DNA of 64,000 bases. Source: Echiichthys vipera. Taxonomy: Eukaryota > Chordata > Actinopteri > Perciformes > Trachinidae. The translations under genes and the position numbers were made by a program. The stretch's first letter is position 1; every line of letters begins with the position of its first letter. Shown in pieces: positions 12,363-23,613 of the stretch. The notes under the pieces are model-generated. The model worked only from the letters and a program-made list of their open reading frames with translations, had not been told where the DNA came from and searched no databases. Location of the stretch: contig OY829653.1 of the NCBI GenBank assembly GCA_963691815.1, positions 5,253,801 through 5,317,800 of the forward strand. Reading direction: 5' to 3'.

Positions 12363-12638
12363 ATAGAGTCTCTAAATAAATCAAGAGAAACCCGGTCAAA
12401 GCATCATAAAGCGGAGCATCCTCCGGTCCTCACCGCCTCTGTCGTGCGCCGCGCCGGACGCTCCTCTCCCGCCGGTCCGTGCACGGTTCAGGGTCACATT
12501 GCTCTGAACCTCCGGTACCGGTGCACTCACATGCGAGAACAGGAGCTCCGTTGCGTCGTTCTTGAAGGCTTGGCAACTCCTCAGGAGGATGCAAAGTACG
12601 ACCAAGGAATGGCACGACTCGTACGCGCTCAGGTGCAT
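10360..12638 (-). CDS. sostdc1: SOSTDC1 (Wise/ectodin/USAG-1), secreted BMP and Wnt antagonist
   Basis: Two coding exons give a complete 217-residue protein: exon 1 is 12638-12434, exon 2 is 10808-10360. The protein is a secreted cystine-knot antagonist of the DAN/sclerostin family acting on BMP ligands and LRP5/6-Wnt signalling. Residues 1-24 form a signal peptide (SLVVLCILLRSCQA). FKNDATELLFSH follows, a family signature, and an N-glycosylation site at about N47. Exon 2 carries the CTCK domain from C75, with GCRELRSTKYISDG, ELVCAGECLP, WRCVNDKTRTQ and YKITVVTSCKCKRY, then a basic tail (KHKSKSKRRLGK). An in-frame ATG 25 codons upstream (12713) is rejected because a TATA-like box at 12727-12733 would place the transcription start near or downstream of it. 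Teleosts have sostdc1a and sostdc1b, which I could not tell apart. Confidence 0.96.
10917..11107. mobile_element. GCTGCAAC-ended MITE, partial
   Basis: Blocks AGTGACATCCTCAAATGTC and CTTGTTTTATCTGAAC and the terminal GGTTGCAGCTCT match the internal body and right end of the abundant MITE family seen elsewhere in this window. It sits in the sostdc1 intron. Confidence 0.6.
12313..12360. repeat. CA microsatellite
   Basis: Pure AC run of about 24 units in the sostdc1 intron, about 75 bp beyond the donor of exon 1. Confidence 0.97.
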
Positions 12639-12726
12639 GGTGGTTCTCCGGGAAAGGAGGGAGAGAGAGGTGTAGGTCCGACTGGAAGTAGGCTGATGCT
12701 GGATGAGGAACATGTGAGACCCCTGC

Positions 12727-12804
12727 TTTTATGCAGCCGGACCCGGACCCGCCTCGCGCTTTGGCAGCTACTCAGGTGCGTCTCTGTTGGGAGGCTGTGA
12801 TTGG
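12727..12804 (-). promoter_or_regulatory. sostdc1 core promoter (TATA-like and CCAAT boxes)
   Basis: On the minus strand CATAAAA (12733-12727) lies about 90 bp upstream of the sostdc1 ATG, and CCAAT (12804-12800) about 70 bp further up. Their spacing fits a focused TATA promoter, expected for a tightly regulated developmental gene. Function is inferred. Confidence 0.5.
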
Positions 12805-12894
12805 TCGCCCACAAATGTACGTTCGTGAGATAACCCCGCCCACCGCTTTTATTGTGGAGGGGTTCAAGTTTGATGCTGGATGCTGCAGATCCAT

Positions 12895-12896
12895 GG

Positions 12897-12970
<74 letters not shown>

Positions 12971-12980
12971 GTGGTGGTGA
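12895..12980. repeat. ATG/GAT trinucleotide array
   Basis: About 25 tandem ATG units followed by a few GTG units, roughly 165 bp upstream of the sostdc1 TATA-like box. The poly-Met and poly-Ile frames are artefacts of the repeat. Confidence 0.97.
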
Positions 12981-13111
12981 TAAAAGATGTTAATCGTGTG
13001 AAATGCTTTTGCTGGGAGGCTCCAATAAAGATAAACAGTAAGTATAATAATATATAATATATAATCATAATAATATAATAGGTAATTCTAAAAAAAAGAA
13101 AAGTATCCAGT

Positions 13112-13622
<511 letters not shown>

Positions 13623-13624
13623 AT

Positions 13625-14010
13625 AGGTACATGAGTAATTGGCACATCACTAATTGGATAACTGGCCCAACACCAATATCTGACATTAAGAAATTCTAGA
13701 AAGAGGAACTTTTCAGGAGGTCGACAAGGTCAAGCTGTAATCAGGTAACATGAGAATGCCTTCATCATCATCATCCACTGCACATTCATTTAGCTTAAAT
13801 GTCTTTATTGTTGTAATATCTGAATGTATTGGGTGAAATATGGAGGATGTCTGGAAGAACGTCTTGTTCCAAGTTGAAGGCACAAAAGAGACAATACTTA
13901 AAAAAGGATTAGCGGTCAGTCAACTTTACTTTCTGTTCTATCTTCAGGTTTTCTAAATGCAGCAGAGTCTACATTTGAACTGAGATTGAAACACTGTTTT
14001 TGCATGAATT
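13625..14010. other. intergenic, unassigned
   Basis: Nothing recognised between the GATA array and the SINE. Confidence 0.35.
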
Positions 14011-14012
14011 AA

Positions 14013-14233
14013 ATCCCTCCCACAGTCCAAAGACGTGCAGGTGTTCGGTTCATTGATGACTCTAAATTGCCCGTAGGTGTGAATGGTTGTCTGTCTCTGT
14101 TCGTCTCTATGTGCCCTGTGATAGACTGGCGTCCTGTCCAGGGTGGACCCCGACTCACGCTCGTAGTCAGCTGGGATTGGCTCCAGCCCCTCGCGACCCC
14201 GACAGGGACAAGCAGTTGAAGATGAATGAATAA
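14013..14233 (+). mobile_element. tRNA-derived SINE (family 1), 5'-truncated
   Basis: It starts within the CCCACAGTCCAAAGACGTGC block and continues through GGTTGTCTGTCTCTGTTCG and GATAGACTGGCGTCCTGTCC to the tail GATGAATGAATAAA. The tRNA-like head is missing. Confidence 0.88.
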
Positions 14234-14239
14234 AGATAT

Positions 14240-15310
14240 TTCATAGGCTGAGAAATTGCAAGTAAATAACATTTTATGTTTATAAATAACAACAAAGATT
14301 CATTTAAATGGATCCAGATCTGGCAGCTCGACGCCACATTTCAAACCTGTTCTAAATCTGATTCCTGTCAAAATATCTGTGTCTTCTTTACTCTGGTTAA
14401 CTCGTGTTGAAGTCATATTTACTGTTTCCACTTCAAGGCTGGCTGTTGTGATTCAGTGTGGTGATAAACACACTTTGCCTTCAGTGACTCCTGCTGTTCT
14501 TGGACTGTATTTGTCTTCTTCTGGAGGTTCCTTTTCACTATCGAGCAGAGTTGCGTTTGTTTGTTTCTTCTTACTCTTCTCATCCTTCTCGCTCTTCGTA
14601 TTAAATCTCCAGTCGTCCTCCGCGGCGGCGGCTGAGAGTTGCGGTGACCAGAATGTTCCTGCTCGTTTGAATCTCCGCGTTTATTAGTTTCATTTGAGAG
14701 GAAATTAAAAGTTCCCTCCCTCACATTAAAGCTGCAGCTGCTGTAAGGTGTGAAAGTGTGAATAAGTGTGTGTGTGAAGTGTGTTTTTTTCTGTTTCCTC
14801 ACTTCTGCAGCACTTTGGAAAACCTTTGGGAAGACTGTTGAACATTTCTACGTGCCCCTTGTGACGCTGGACGATAGTTTCTCCCTTTAACAACATCGTC
14901 TTTTGGAATTTCAGAAACATTCCCGTGAATTTAGCATCTCTGATCACGTGCATTATAGAGCAGATATTGTCTGGTTAAATGTGCTCTTGTTTGCAAACTT
15001 AAATATAATGTAGTGTAGTTTCTCTGTCACATGAAATCCCCACAGCTCCAGATCTGTTTCCACATCAGCCGAAGAAGGAAAGTGAGGAAAGAAGGAAGGA
15101 AATGAGTCCAAAACTTTAGCTTTTCCGATAACTTCTCCACGACAGGCTGAGAAACAAGTCTGTTCATTGAAAGCAGCGTTAAACAACGTTCCTCGTGCAC
15201 ATGGAACAGAGTTTGTTCTGATTATTGTGCGAGGACATTCGTTCAATAAAGACAAAATTGAAAAATAACTGAAATGGTAAAAAGGACCATTATTGAACAC
15301 CTTTCTAGTC
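14240..15310. other. intergenic, unassigned
   Basis: No exon or full repeat recognised. Several short open frames exist but have low-complexity or unrecognised translations. Confidence 0.35.
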
Positions 15311-15311
15311 T

Positions 15312-15525
15312 TCCATATCCCTCAAAGAGCTTTACAGTGCACGCCACATTCACCTTCTCACACATTCACATTCAAAGGTGCCACCTGTTCATCAGAATCT
15401 AATCTAATTCACATTTATACACTGATGCCACAGCCTTCAGGAGCAAGCTGGGGTTCAGTATCTTGCCTGACACGTGGATTGGCCGGGGATTGATCCGCCG
15501 ATCTTCTGATTACATCTATCGGCCG
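15312..15525 (-). mobile_element. tRNA-derived SINE (family 3), diverged
   Basis: Minus-strand copy: the AAGAGCTTTACAGTGC tail block at the left, the body with GAACCCCAGC, and a degenerate B-box (plus strand GGGGATTGATCCGCCGAT) at the right. It is more diverged than the 1.6-kb copy. Confidence 0.65.
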
Positions 15526-15549
15526 TCCTATTGTACAATCATACATATG

Positions 15550-16230
15550 ACTGCTGTGAAGATTAGATAATCCTTAATTAGTCCCACAGTGAGGGCATTC
15601 TCAGTGTGACGTACAGTGCAAATAACAAGCATTGCCTTAATTTCAATACAGCAAAACGAATCAGCCCAGATGCATTCAGCAATTTTGAGTTGTTAAAAGT
15701 CTGAGCTCTCTGGCATCTGCCGTGCTGTTTGAGACATAACCGCAGACCCTCTTTATGACCCCGATCAGGCCCGCAGCCGCTCATTAATCAATAGTGATGG
15801 AGCGTTAATCACACGTACACAGCAGATGATTTAAGACACGGCTCGTGCTGCTGTCAGTCTGTCGCGTTGGATCACGTCGTGGCTCGCCTTTCTCTCCCGT
15901 TTAATGCAAGAATGAAAGCCGATATTGTCTGTGTGCGATTTTCCGCCCGCCTCTCAATCCCTGTCAGCTACACGTCTAATGATTCGAGGGCGCAGACTAA
16001 CTGGAGTCTTTGTGCGTCCGCTGTACAAAACAAGGACAGGTATAATTACTTTTGCGGGGAACATTCAATCCAGGCTTGTCTTACGGATTTGAAAAGAGGC
16101 GTCGTGCAGAGACACTAATTGTCGCTCATGTGGATGAAAGCTGATACTGGGCTTCATTATCAGAGGAACACTTTTTTTAGGGCTATGGTTCCTTTTCAAG
16201 ATGGAGACGATAGGCCTGAGGACAAGTCTT
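15550..16230. other. candidate conserved non-coding region
   Basis: Non-repetitive, balanced-composition sequence with homeodomain-type TAATTAG and CATTAATCAATA, GATA-type and other motif-like strings, unlike the AT-rich and repeat-rich flanks. It lies about 3-3.5 kb upstream of the sostdc1 promoter. It may be an enhancer; conservation could not be tested. Confidence 0.3.
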
Positions 16231-16482
16231 TCTTCTCGCGAGTGAAGGTTATCGTTTCAACGGCACCAGAGCGAAACTTTCTACTTATATATATATAGCA
16301 GTGTAGTTGTGACATCACAACCATTCAGAAGTCCCGACGGCTCGTTTAAAGGCAGTTTCTGAACACAGGCTGTGTTTTTCTCTGTGGATTGAGGGTTTAG
16401 GTACTTTCACAGTATTTATATAGCACCTCTACCTGCTTTGTAATACATTTTTAAAAAGACTTAGAAATCTCACTTTTTACTA

Positions 16483-16520
16483 TATAGGACCTTTAAAAGA
16501 CCTTTAAAAGGTCCTATATT
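16483..16520. repeat. short palindrome
   Basis: ATATAGGACCTTTAAAAG is followed at once by its near-perfect inverse CTTTAAAAGGTCCTATAT (arms about 18 bp, one mismatch). It may be a fold-back remnant of a small DNA element. Confidence 0.8.
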
Positions 16521-17194
16521 GCAGATATTCGCAAAATTGACTTTAGTTTAGCTGCAATTTAAACAAATGTCAGCTTTAAATTATCTTTTGGTTTAAAGGT
16601 CTTCATATCAGGAAGAAAAGAAATAATTAATAAGAGAAACAAGGGAAGAAATATAGAAAAGGAAGGAGGAGAGGTAAGGAAGGATGAAAAAGAGGTATAG
16701 GAAAGAAAGGAAATGACCACAAATACAAATGATACACAATCACTACAGAGAAATAAGCAATGACTACGTAGATGCAAATGGACCAAAACGACCTGTTAAA
16801 TGATTGAGAATAGACACCAAACCATCAAAAATGTGCACATAACAACTACAAACAACACAAAACGGGTGCAAAACGCCACAAAAACATTTCAAATGAATAC
16901 AAATAGATGCCAAACAATCACAGAGATGCAAAACGACTACAAATAAATGTCAAATGTTTAAAAAATCGAAGCAGAACGAAAAAAGGAGATGCAAAGTGGC
17001 CACAAAGAGACTCAAAATGACTACAACAAAACTCAAAGTCGATGCAAAACAATCAGAGAAGTGCAAAATGACTCCGATTGGACAGGAAGTGAGTGAAAGC
17101 AGACTCTTTGTGACTCAGGGGCGGGGGGCTTCTTACGTATGTCCGTGCTCAGGGGTCCATTGTCTCATGCTTACATTGATGTGTCTTGGCTATA

Positions 17195-17504
17195 TCTTTT
17201 TTTTGCCTCCACGCACCAAAGCCAGCTCCATAAAGAAACGGCTCCAGTTTGATGTGGAGGAACTTTACAGAGCCCTGACCTCAAGCCCAGCCAACACCTC
17301 TGCGATGAACTGAGATTCCCACAGTGATCCAGGCCTCATCGTCCAACACCAGTGGTTGACCTCACCAACACTCTGATGGCAGGAAACGGGGCAAATCCCC
17401 GCAGCCGCGGAGGCTCTTACAATAGCCGGTTAACACCTAGAGTGTTTTTGGGATGAGACAATCTTGTGAAGTTCAAGTGTCCACATACTTTTGACCGTGT
17501 ATTT
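17195..17504 (+). mobile_element. Tc1-like transposon remnant (transposase 3' end and terminal repeat)
   Basis: The sequence CACCAAAGCCAGCTCCATAA to GATGAACTGAGATTCCC matches the end of a Tc1-like transposase; the decayed translation has KASSIKK, FDVEEL and ALTSSPANTSAMN, where intact proteins have a DLNPIEHLWDEL-type motif. The right inverted end contains TGTCCACATACTTTTGACC (about 17478-17496). It is 5'-truncated and frame-broken. Confidence 0.7.
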
Positions 17505-17509
17505 GGCGA

Positions 17510-19248
17510 GTACTTGAGTAGATGCAAATCTCCTCAGCAGGTGAAGCCAGTCTGTCATTAACTTCACAGCTTCTGTTATTGTTTCCTGTGCCTTTTGTTT
17601 GTCCTCAAACAGAAGGTCCAGAGGCTCATTCACTCCACTTCCGACGGAAAATAAAAGACAACACAGCCAGCTCTTCTCAGAGGACTAGTTACACTTCGAC
17701 GCCCCTGTGAGCGCCTTGTGGGACCGGGGTAAATGAATGCAGAGAGGTGAATATGATAGGCTCTGTCTTTTGTGGCCCTCAGCAGCAGCGAAACTCAACA
17801 GCGGGAATTCGGTAGCCCCTAACCCTCATGGGAAACGAAAGGTGGCTGGGTTAATAGCATATTGACAAGCAGCACGGCGGTGACTGTGTGCATGATCAGG
17901 AAGCGCCCACATGCAGCAATGGGGGGTGTGGCGAGGGTCGACCGGAGGGGAACAAAAGGAATGCACAACACCTGGAGCAAAGCCAAGAAAGAAAGGTCAC
18001 GGTGGCTACAGTTTAGAAAGAGATCCCAACGGATGGAGGGCCGTCTGCTTCTCTTCTGTTAGTTTCACGTTCTTGTACTTTACTTGAGTTTTTCCCTTCT
18101 TCTGCTACTTTATGCTTCTTCTCCACTACATTTAGAGACAGACATTGTAGCATTCAGATTAATAATTCAAAATACAATCAACAAATACATTATGATATAT
18201 GAATATAGATAAAGATAAGCCTTTATAGATACCTTGGTAATATTCACACTCTACTTGGCAGCATTAAAAATGAAAATACTTCCCCCAAAAAAGCCAGAAG
18301 TATACCATGGAAGTCAGAAGTTGGTGCTGGGAATGACGTCTCATCTGAGTTATCAGCGTTTCAGTTACAAAGTCGGAAAAAAGGAGACAATGGTCAAAAA
18401 CAGAAGAGGGAACAAGATGGCTACATCTACGAAAGGTCATTCACTACATCATAGGCTACTGTTTAAACAGGTCACTGAAAAACCACTGGCTAAAACTACC
18501 AGGCTCCGGTTAGCAGTTTTACAGGAGCTTTTTACTTACTGTTTCCAACTGGGGCAGCCATCTTTAAATGTAAACTCTGGGGTCGTGTGGATCGTCCGAC
18601 TGTCGGAGTTGGAAATCGGACCTCGGGGGTCGTTCCAGATGAAAGTTCTGACTCGGAGCTTCGAAATCCTGACCTCCGAGTCCAACTGGAACGCACCATA
18701 AGCAGACCTTTTGTTGGGCATATTCTGGTACATGTGCGAATTCCAAGGTCTTGTTCAACATGATCAAATAAATACAGTATACTTGCAGTCTTATTTATTG
18801 ACATGTTTGTAGATGGAGCAAAATCTCTTTGATATAATTTATGTTTTCAGAACTCCAGTCTTTTAAACTAAGCTAGGCTACCAGGCTCCCTCTTTTAGCT
18901 CCATACGCAAAGACATGAGAGCATGTTATTCATTTTGAGTTGTGCACTCTCATTATCCCAAATGTTTTCATGTTCAAACAAACAATATCTGTCAGTTTAT
19001 TCAAGGTGTCGGCGGTGTGGTTGTCTGACAGAAGTTTTATAACTTTATAACAGTTTTTAAGCCGCATTTTTACGTAACACTTTTTAGATCTTGGTTGTTT
19101 TTAACTCTATATTTTCACCTGATGAAGGTTTTTAGTCATCATCTGGATCTGAAGTGATCAGAGAAGCACGCTGAGCAGATTTTAGCAGCAGTTAGCTCAC
19201 AGCCGACAGGGAAACACTGATGATTTAACAAGAAAAGGCTTAATTTTA
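17510..19248. other. intergenic, unassigned
   Basis: No exon recognised. A 155-codon frame at 18234-18701 has no recognisable domain and is probably chance. A short fragment near 18210-18235 resembles the end of a family of LINE/SINE tails. Confidence 0.35.
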
Positions 19249-19251
19249 TTA

Positions 19252-19606
19252 ATACATTCATCTTCAACCGCTTGTCCCTGTCGGGGTCACGGGGGGCTGG
19301 AGCCGATCCCAGCTGACATCGGGCGTGAGGCGGGGTCCACCCTGGACAGGACGCCAGTCTATCACAGGGCACATAGAGACGAACAGAGACAGACAACCAT
19401 TCACACCTACGGGTGATTTAGAGTCATCAATGAACCGAACACCTGCACGTCTTTGGACTGTGGGAGGAAACCAGAGAACCCGGAGAAAACCCACGCAGAC
19501 ACAGGGGGAACATGCAAACTCCACACAGAAGGGCCCCAGCAGTATTCAAACCAGGAACCCTCTTGCTGTGAGGCGACAGTGCTAACCACCAGACCACCAT
19601 GTCGCC
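19252..19606 (-). mobile_element. tRNA-derived SINE (family 1), near full length
   Basis: Minus strand: head with CTGGTGGTTAGCACTGTCGC, a mutated B-box (GGTTTGAATACTG), the GTTTGCATGTTC block, the CACAGTCCAAAGACGTGC block and the GATAGACTGGCGTCC body, ending next to TGAATGTATT. It is closely similar to the copy at 5884-6238. Confidence 0.9.
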
Positions 19607-20137
19607 CATAAAGGCTTAATTTAGTGTTTTTTTTATTATTTTTTACAAGTTTTAAGCAGCAGCTCTGTTTGTTTTGCAGAAGAGGAGACTCCTGCAGTAA
19701 ATACCTCATGAACGATGAACACTGAAGGAATCCTACCTAATGGTGAGACGATCCAGCACCTCAGGCCTTCACCAAACTATGTTCTGTGTTTTGATTGAAA
19801 CACCTTTAGTGGATGAAAATTGCATATTGTGTGTGTTTAATTGTAGCCTATTCCCCAAAATGTTGAACTTAGTCACTCGTAGTATCAAATAACTAAAGTT
19901 GAAACACAAAAGCTATGGAACAACAAGTATAATACTTCCCTCTTAAATGTAGCTGAAAGGTAGAAAGTCTCCAAAATACTCCAAAAATATCTGTTTTAAA
20001 AAAACCAGCTGTTTGACTTGAATGCACATAAATAATGTTGGGCTTCCATCCCACATTATTAGGAACCATAATGTGAAAAACAACAAAGCAAAATAAACTA
20101 AATTGACCTTTTCTGTTGCCTGGTAATGTTGGTGAAA

Positions 20138-20153
20138 CACTGCCCTCTGCTGG
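20138..20153 (-). promoter_or_regulatory. CTCF-like motif
   Basis: The minus strand reads CCAGCAGAGGGCAGTG, a close match to the CTCF core. It lies about 200 bp upstream of the lrrc72 start region. Motif match only. Confidence 0.4.
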
Positions 20154-20335
20154 ATCTTCTCCTTCCCTGCGGATGAACTATGAAGCTTTTTCACCACTAA
20201 TCTGTTGCAAATCTAACAGAAAAAATGTCTTAATTCATAATAATCAATGCATGGAAGACAAACGAACATACAACTGATATATTCTTTTGAAATGCAAGAG
20301 GAGAATTATTTTTGTTTGTTGTGATTTCAACAGGA

Positions 20336-20348
20336 GTTTCCTGGCAAC
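20336..20348 (+). promoter_or_regulatory. RFX X-box upstream of lrrc72
   Basis: GTTTCC-T-GGCAAC fits the X-box pattern RYYNYY-N(1-3)-RRNRAC exactly. It ends 28 bp before the inferred lrrc72 ATG. X-boxes bound by RFX factors mark promoters of ciliary genes. Confidence 0.55.
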
Positions 20349-20376
20349 GGGCGTGAGAATCCAAAGGTGACAGACA

Positions 20377-21884
20377 ATGGAGGGGGCCGAGGTAGACGGC
20401 TTTACAAACCTCTTTTAAACCTCAATTTTAAATCACATAAATACAAATATTACCGCCTCTTTATGTGTATTTTCCTCTTCTCTCACCCTGAATACAGCAC
20501 GTAAAGGAGTCTCTTCAGAGGTCTGGAATAAGGAGGGATGTTGATGTTTGCCAACTCAGCCTTGCCACAAAGTAAGACAAACCTTTACTCAGCATTTGAA
20601 ACTAATGTATCTGGGGTTGTTAGTGCAGCTGCTGGGACACTTGAGATACAGGCTGCGAATATAGAGGACATTTAAGAAAGAGATTACACTGTTTGCTATT
20701 TTGCCGGACAGAAAAGTGACCGGCGTCCCTGACTTATCAAGATTTCCCTCTCTGAGGAGGTTGTGGCTGAATGACAACAAGGTACGCTTCTGTAGAGCTG
20801 CATGTGTTTCAGTTACAGGATGATTTTAACGTTTATATTGAGATTAATTTAATTTGAATATGAATCGTTCAGATCAGAGAGCTCAGCTGTCGTTCCCTCA
20901 CCTGCTGCTTGACTGAGCTCTACCTCCACAACAACAGCATCAAGTCTATCACTGGTGGGTCTTAATCTTCACACTCAGAGGGAAAATAATGTGCAAATGT
21001 AATGAAATTAACCTGGACGTTGGCTGGGAGGTTGTTGGTTTGAATCCCTGGACTGACAGGGAAAACATTGTGTGAGGAAATACACATTACGCTCCTCTGA
21101 ACCTGAGCAAAATAAAGCTATAAAGTGGTTTAAAATGTATTTTTTTGGCATTAAGTGAGGTTGATTTTTAGCTTTTTGATTAACTGTTAGGACAGATATT
21201 TAATGGATGTTGCAGGCCCTTGTTTCAGACAGATTTCAGTAGCAGATAAGAAGAATTGAATGCTCCTTTGACCCTTAAGCTCACCACATGTGCTCTAGAT
21301 AAATGAACCTCTAAAAAGACCCCCTCTGAATTGATCCTCCCCGGTCTCTCACACAGGGGCACTAAATCATCTGACCTGCCTCCGACTTCTTTTTCTCCAC
21401 AACAACCAGATCAGAGGGCTGGAGGACACGATGCACGAGCTCAGGAGGATGCAGCAGCTGCAAACTGCAAGTGAGTGATGTAACTATGGGGAAAGAGCTC
21501 CATGTTGAGCCTCAGACAGTCTGTGTTCGGGCTTTAAACAGTCCACAGATATCCACCAATGAGGGCTTCTTTGCAGCTTTCTTCCTCAATCCCATCTCCC
21601 ATGAACCTGGGTATCGCCACTATGTGATGCACTGCCTGCCTTCTGTCCAGGTTTTAGATAAAAAAGGTAAGATCTCAGGGACATACAGTACGTATCTGAC
21701 TCACACAGCCTCAAGCCTGTCACAAAATACGACTTACTACTATTTTAAGATTTAACCCTAAATCTGTTGTGTTGTGTTGTCAGAGGTGAAGTCAGCTGAG
21801 AGGAGGAAGTCCTTCCAGATGTACAGCCAGGAGCGTCATCGCGTCCTCCAGTCTGTGGCCTTCTGCAGACGGGCAACAAGCTGA
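20377..21884 (+). CDS. lrrc72: LRRC72, leucine-rich repeat protein
   Basis: Seven coding exons assemble in frame: 20377-20391, 20498-20571, 20712-20781, 20873-20954, 21357-21470, 21577-21666, 21784-21884, giving 181 residues. All introns have GT-AG ends. The leucine-rich repeats read LSRFPSLRRLWLNDNK, CLTELYLHNNSIKSI, LTCLRLLFLHNNQI and FFLNPISHEPGYRHYV, followed by the LRR-cap type HCLPSVQVLDKK and a short basic C-terminus ending FCRRATS. The matching order in mammals is sostdc1, lrrc72, ankmy2, which supports the name. The protein is poorly characterised; testis/cilia links are inferred, helped by an X-box just upstream. The first exon encodes only MEGAE, so the start is the least certain part. 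It appears shorter at the C-terminus than the mammalian protein as I remember it. It is convergent with ankmy2. Confidence 0.85.
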
Positions 21885-21889
21885 CAAAA

Positions 21890-22560
21890 TGATTGTTTCC
21901 AATCATTACACAGTGAAAACCTGTGTTTGCAGTGTATTAATTACACTGTGGTCTGCTCTAAATGCTCTATCATGATCAGTCAAAACACGACGGTTCGTTT
22001 TATTGCCCACTTGCTCCGGGTAATCCACACAAAACCGACTTTCTACATAAATCCGTTTACAGGTCTTGGGGAGTCGTATACGAAGCCTTCTGCGGCTCCA
22101 GATAGAGCTGCATGAAGTCTGATAAATGCTGGTTCCAGTTTGAAAGTAAACACATTAGCCACTAGCATAACACACCTGCATCTCCAAACATAGGTATTGA
22201 CAGCCGAGTTGCATTGTGGGTGATCAGTAGGCACTGAGGTTTGATGGGGGAGAACAGAGAGAATATATACTCTATAGTGGCTTTGCTGCATCAATTTTGA
22301 TCCTTTTTCCGCTGCGACCAGCCGCTCTGTCTGTCGCCACTACGAGGGTGAAATTTGTCACGGAAGTCAAGTGTTTATGAGTTTGAGTGTGTATGAATGC
22401 ATGAACGTGTGGCTGCACACATGGACATGGTCGCAGTTGTTGTAAATTCATGCCTGTTTAGAATTTGAATAAACTGAGCCTTTAAAAGTTAACTCTCTAT
22501 TAGAAACACCGCATTAGGTGAGAAACTAGGGTGCATACCAGTTTATTTTTTTATTCTTAA
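21890..22560. other. lrrc72 3'UTR and downstream DNA
   Basis: No coding signal. AATAAA at 22468-22473, about 585 bp past the lrrc72 stop, is the best polyadenylation signal I see; it was chosen by position. Confidence 0.35.
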
Positions 22561-22566
22561 TTCATT

Positions 22567-22629
22567 CAGAGAGAGAGAGAGAGAGAGAGACAGAGATACA
22601 GAGACAGAGAGAGAAATACAGAGAGAGAC

Positions 22630-22668
<39 letters not shown>

Positions 22669-22693
22669 AAGAGAGAGAAAGACAGAGAGAGAC

Positions 22694-22742
<49 letters not shown>

Positions 22743-22783
22743 GACAGACAGAGAGAGACAGACACAGAGAGAGAGAGAGAGAT

Positions 22784-22819
<36 letters not shown>

Positions 22820-22820
22820 C
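22567..22820. repeat. GA (polypurine) array
   Basis: About 250 bp of GAGA with interspersed CAGA and AAGA units. The strand is nearly all purine and so could in principle form triplex DNA. Confidence 0.96.
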
Positions 22821-22829
22821 GCTGCAGGA

Positions 22830-23318
22830 AGAGTTAAAAAGAGCTTTTCACCTGCTGCAGCTTAAAGTTATTGTGGTTTAGCCCAAACCCTACTAGGTAA
22901 GGAGATGCTTCAGTGTGACCCGGGGGGGTCCTTATATGGGCTGCATGTATCTGTATGGTAATAGTCCATAACTCTGCTTAGTAATGATAGAACATCGGCT
23001 CTCTCCCTTTGACAGAACTTGCCTGAGAATCATCCCATTTTTAAGTTTTCTTCAGTATCAAACTAATCCAGAGATAGAGACCACGGACTCATCCTCTGTG
23101 ATGCTTTCAGAGCCATGTCGGATCAGCACTGTCAGTCAGAGATAATACAGGTTTAACTCCAAAAAGTCAATATGATTAATGGGCACATTGATGAAGTTGT
23201 TTTTTATTGAGTGTGAATAAGATCCAAGTTCTTTGACACATCAGAGATTTTCAGTGTTAAGGACAAGAACAAAGCCCTGTTGCGACTGTAGTGTGACTTA
23301 AATGTTTATGTCCAATTA
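22830..23318. other. intergenic, unassigned
   Basis: Nothing recognised between the GA array and the SINE. Confidence 0.35.
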
Positions 23319-23321
23319 TTG

Positions 23322-23613
23322 AAAGACTGTGGCTCAGTGATAGAGTGGGTTGTCCTCCATTTGAGAGATTGGCGGTTCGATCCCCATCTTCCCCGGTCCA
23401 CATGTCGAAGTTTCCTTGTGCAAGACACTGGACCCTGAATTGCTCCCCGTGCTGCGACTGGGTGTGTAAATGGGGTGTGTATGGTTAAATTAGATGGTAT
23501 GTAGATGTCCACTGCCATCAGTGTGAATGTGACAAACACTGTGAAAGCGTCTTGAGTAGTCAGAAGACTAGAAAGGCGCTTTATAAGTACAAGTCCATTT
23601 ACCAATTAGACTG
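23322..23613 (+). mobile_element. tRNA-derived SINE (family 3), full length
   Basis: The head has GTGGCTCAGTGATAGAGTGG (A-box) and GGCGGTTCGATCCCC (B-box); the body has TGTGCAAGACACTGGACCC; the tail has AGAAAGGCGCTTTATAAG and ACAAGTCCATTTACCA. It lies between the convergent ends of lrrc72 and ankmy2. Confidence 0.88.

Noticed and set aside
12731..13057. 108-codon frame with a poly-Met tract
   Set aside because: Poly-Met comes from the ATG array; the rest is the sostdc1 promoter region read on the opposite strand.
18234..18701. 155-codon open frame upstream of lrrc72
   Set aside because: No recognisable family and no exon-like context; composition resembles its intergenic surroundings.
23335..23395. 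Possible tRNA gene (GTGGCTCAGTGATAG with GGTTCGATCCCC)
   Set aside because: Head of a family 3 SINE; no clean acceptor stem is visible.
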